Below, piece after piece: positions 61,995 to 64,000 of a stretch of 64,000 bases of DNA. The notes under the pieces are model-generated. The model was not told the DNA's origin and did no database searches. It worked only from the letters and a program-made list of their open reading frames with translations. Origin of the DNA: Streptococcus sp. 29892. Lineage in GTDB: Bacteria; Bacillota; Bacilli; Lactobacillales; Streptococcaceae. Numbering within the stretch: the first letter of the stretch is position 1; each line of letters begins with the position of its first letter. The position numbers and the translations under genes are program-made. The stretch covers positions 152,001-216,000 of the forward strand of contig NZ_CP118734.1 of the NCBI RefSeq assembly GCF_032594935.1, in the 5' to 3' direction.

Positions 61995-63980
61995 ATGAAA
62001 GGAAAATTTGTGCTTGTATCGACTATCATTCTAGCTGTCTTTATGATCTGGTTGGGGGTTAGCCAAAAGGAAACTATGCTAGTTTATTATTATCCTTCTG
62101 TGACTACCTTGTCGGTATCTGAGGACGTGACTTACTCAGATGTAAGACAGCGATTAGAGGACTATTCTCAACAGACGGATAGTGTCATTGCCAGACGGGT
62201 GATTGAGCCAAGTACATCAGGCGGACGTACCTTTTCTTATGATAATTTTAGTCAAACTCCCCTACCAAGAGGACTAGAGGAATTTCAGGCATCAGAAAAA
62301 GTGGAGTCTGCACTTTTAACCAAGTATTTTATTTTCCAAGGGAAAGCGACGGTAGAGGAGCTTGGTTCTCTTCTTGTTTCGCTTGGATTTGATGAAGTTC
62401 AGATTCGGAAACCTTCGACTATTGCTACTTTACTCGCATTTCTGACCCAAGGAGGTCAATTCTTAGCCATACTGGTCTTTCTCATTACCTATATGGCTTT
62501 GGTCGTGATTGCCAATGTAAGGCAGTTGCGTACAGCAGGTATCCGTTTGATTGCAGGAGATTCACGTTGGCATTTATTTCTACTATCTCTACAGGAAAAT
62601 GCGAAAGAGATAGCTCTAACTATCCCATTTGCGGTTCTTCCAGCAGTTGGACTGGCCTACCTCGTTGGATTAGATGGCTATTCTGTCTACTATCTGGTCG
62701 CAGCTCTAATGGGCTATCATTTCTTGCTTGGTTTGATTGTCCTTTTTTTCGCTGCTACATTTACCTTAGCCATTCGGACCTATCACTTTTTACCCTTGTT
62801 AAAAGGGAAGATGCCCCTGCAAGGAATCCTGACCATTATGGTTATGGGACAAATGCTGGCTCTACTGGTGGTGTCATTGGGTGTGGCTCAAACCGTCTAT
62901 TATTCAGGGGTTTGGCAAGAATACCAAGCAGGTGCCCAGCAATGGGAGAATGAAAGGGATTACTATAGTTTAGCTTGGAATATTTCTGCGGATGGTCGCT
63001 CAGGACTAAATTCGCCTGAAAATTGGTATCCTTTACTAAAGCAAGCTTTGGAGGAAGACGGCGCGCTCTTTGTCAAAAGTAATTTGAATGCCTATTTAAT
63101 GGGCTCCCAACTGGAAGATGGGACACGCCTTGACAGCTACCATCCAGCAGGCAACACTCTCTACGTTAGTCCAAATTATTTGCAGATACAGGATGTAAAC
63201 TTAGCAGAAGGAGAAGTAGCGCTCTCTCTACAAGAAGGAGAATTTGAGCTTCTGTTGCCTGAAAAATTGCACCCTGAAAGTGATAGGTATCTCCATCTTT
63301 ACCAAGATTATATCAATCGTATGGTTAGCCCTGCTAATCAAGCACGCTCAGCTACCATTAAGGGAAAAGTTGTTTATCTAAAAGATGGGCAGAAGCAGTT
63401 TATCTACAATCATCGTTCTGGTCAACATGTACAATACCTGACAGACCCCATTTTAGTTGTGCTGGCACCGTCAAGTCTGGGAAAAGATTCTGCTGACTTT
63501 TGGTTGAATGAAGTAGATAGCAGTATTTTATTTAAAAACAGAGATAAACTTTTGCGCGAATTGAAGGCAAGAAATCTGTTTCAGTTTGTCAATGAAGTGA
63601 AAAGTAGTTCCTCCCTCTTTACGGAACTTTTGGATCGTATTCGGATAGAGACCATTTCAACCTCTATGGGTGCCATTTTAGGGATTGTGACATCAATTGT
63701 CCTGTTTAATACCATGAATCTTCTATACTTTGAAGAATTTAAACGTGATATTTTGCTCAAGGAAATTGCAGGGATGGATTTTTGGGGTATTCATCAGAAA
63801 TACCTAACGGTTCAGCTACTGGCCCTTTTATTAGCCTTGGGAGCGAGTGTAGTAGTAACAGGTTACATATTCATAAGTAGTATCAGTTTTATCTTGTTTC
63901 TGCTCAACGCGCTCTACTTATTGAGGTGGCAGGTGAGAAAAGAAGGAGCTTGGAATATCCGTATTTTGAAAGGAGCCTAG
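61995..63980 (+). CDS. DUF1430/TIGR01654 bacteriocin-associated integral membrane protein
   Basis: A 661-residue membrane protein with one N-terminal helix, an external domain, a cluster of about four helices at about 150-310, a second external region and three helices at the C-terminus, like an FtsX/MacB-type permease. This is the architecture of the bacteriocin-associated membrane family (TIGR01654). ATG 61995 follows AGG at suitable distance; GTG 61986 is the alternative. The next gene begins one base after its stop and is expected to be its ATPase. Substrate unknown. Confidence 0.75.
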   Translation: MKGKFVLVSTIILAVFMIWLGVSQKETMLVYYYPSVTTLSVSEDVTYSDVRQRLEDYSQQTDSVIARRVIEPSTSGGRTFSYDNFSQTPLPRGLEEFQASEKVESALLTKYFIFQGKATVEELGSLLVSLGFDEVQIRKPSTIATLLAFLTQGGQFLAILVFLITYMALVVIANVRQLRTAGIRLIAGDSRWHLFLLSLQENAKEIALTIPFAVLPAVGLAYLVGLDGYSVYYLVAALMGYHFLLGLIVLFFAATFTLAIRTYHFLPLLKGKMPLQGILTIMVMGQMLALLVVSLGVAQTVYYSGVWQEYQAGAQQWENERDYYSLAWNISADGRSGLNSPENWYPLLKQALEEDGALFVKSNLNAYLMGSQLEDGTRLDSYHPAGNTLYVSPNYLQIQDVNLAEGEVALSLQEGEFELLLPEKLHPESDRYLHLYQDYINRMVSPANQARSATIKGKVVYLKDGQKQFIYNHRSGQHVQYLTDPILVVLAPSSLGKDSADFWLNEVDSSILFKNRDKLLRELKARNLFQFVNEVKSSSSLFTELLDRIRIETISTSMGAILGIVTSIVLFNTMNLLYFEEFKRDILLKEIAGMDFWGIHQKYLTVQLLALLLALGASVVVTGYIFISSISFILFLLNALYLLRWQVRKEGAWNIRILKGA

Positions 63981-63981
63981 T

Positions 63982-64000
63982 ATGTTTTCTATCCAATCAA
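63982..64000 (+). CDS. Start of next gene, probably an ABC ATPase (cut by window end)
   Basis: ATG 63982 with AAAGGAG upstream begins MFSIQS before the window ends. Its identity as the ATPase partner of the preceding permease is inferred from context only. Confidence 0.4.

Overview
This window looks like chromosomal DNA of a Streptococcus, most likely S. suis. Several genes are typical of streptococci: a RocS-type chromosome segregation protein, a CppA protein, a Sip-like LysM surface protein, DUF1310 small membrane proteins, an Rgg regulator and a TIGR01654/DUF1430 bacteriocin-associated membrane protein. AT-rich promoters with clear -35/-10 boxes, GGAGG ribosome sites and streptococcal CcpA-type cre sites agree. 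I could not run a search, so the species call is inference. I recognised no rRNA, tRNA or CRISPR array.

Layout. 0-4 kb: 3' end of glnA, a GNAT gene, and the convergent rpoY-rnjA pair. 4-7.3 kb: an accessory patch with an rgg regulator, a possible convergent short peptide gene, and a lipoprotein gene split by an IS110-family element that may encode a bridge RNA. 7.4-18.8 kb: tsaB-rimI-tsaD (t6A tRNA modification and S18 acetylation), azlC-azlD, a YeiH-type transporter, an ABC transporter, a flavoprotein, rocS, a membrane glycerophosphodiesterase and ybaB. 19-20 kb: hypothetical genes with 60-bp tandem repeats. 20-33 kb: agaS, pepX, cppA, a serine hydrolase, a LysM-CHAP wall hydrolase, pflB, dinB, an Rrf2 regulator with its probable target, a PfkB kinase and a lipoprotein. 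33-40 kb: recD2, lepB, rnhC, a Gfo/Idh oxidoreductase and the Sip-like protein. 40.5-47.8 kb: an unrecognised membrane/cytoplasmic operon with a WYL regulator and a WG-repeat protein. 48-56.5 kb: trehalose genes treC-treB/treR, then zapA-cvpA-mutS2. 56.5-60.3 kb: decayed accessory DNA between mutS2 and trxA. 60.4-64 kb: trxA, msrAB, and a DUF1430 protein followed by the start of the next gene.

The most notable region is 57.2-60.3 kb. It is a tandem array of four units, each with the same extended -10 promoter and leader hairpin, a DUF1310 single-pass membrane protein gene, and the 5' end of a class 3 lipase-like gene cut off before the catalytic serine. An orphan lipase 3' end carrying the likely Asp and His lies just upstream. 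The four DUF1310 genes form a two-by-two mosaic of two membrane anchors and two ectodomain starts. This resembles immunity-gene arrays next to secreted lipase toxins, but that role is inference. A second candidate system is the 40.7-47.8 kb locus: both of its transcription units start at the same 33-nt promoter-like box, so they may form one regulon under the WYL protein.

Regulation visible in the sequence includes cre-like sites at agaS, pflB and treB, a palindromic operator at agaS, twin TTGTAA-N9-TTACAA operators next to the Rrf2 gene, a probable TreR operator, VicR/WalR-type direct repeats upstream of a lipoprotein gene and sip, and two genes whose -10 box lies six bases before the start codon, which predicts leaderless mRNAs. 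Small dispersed repeats (three families) sit in 5' leaders, at 3' ends of genes, and inside one disrupted GNAT gene.
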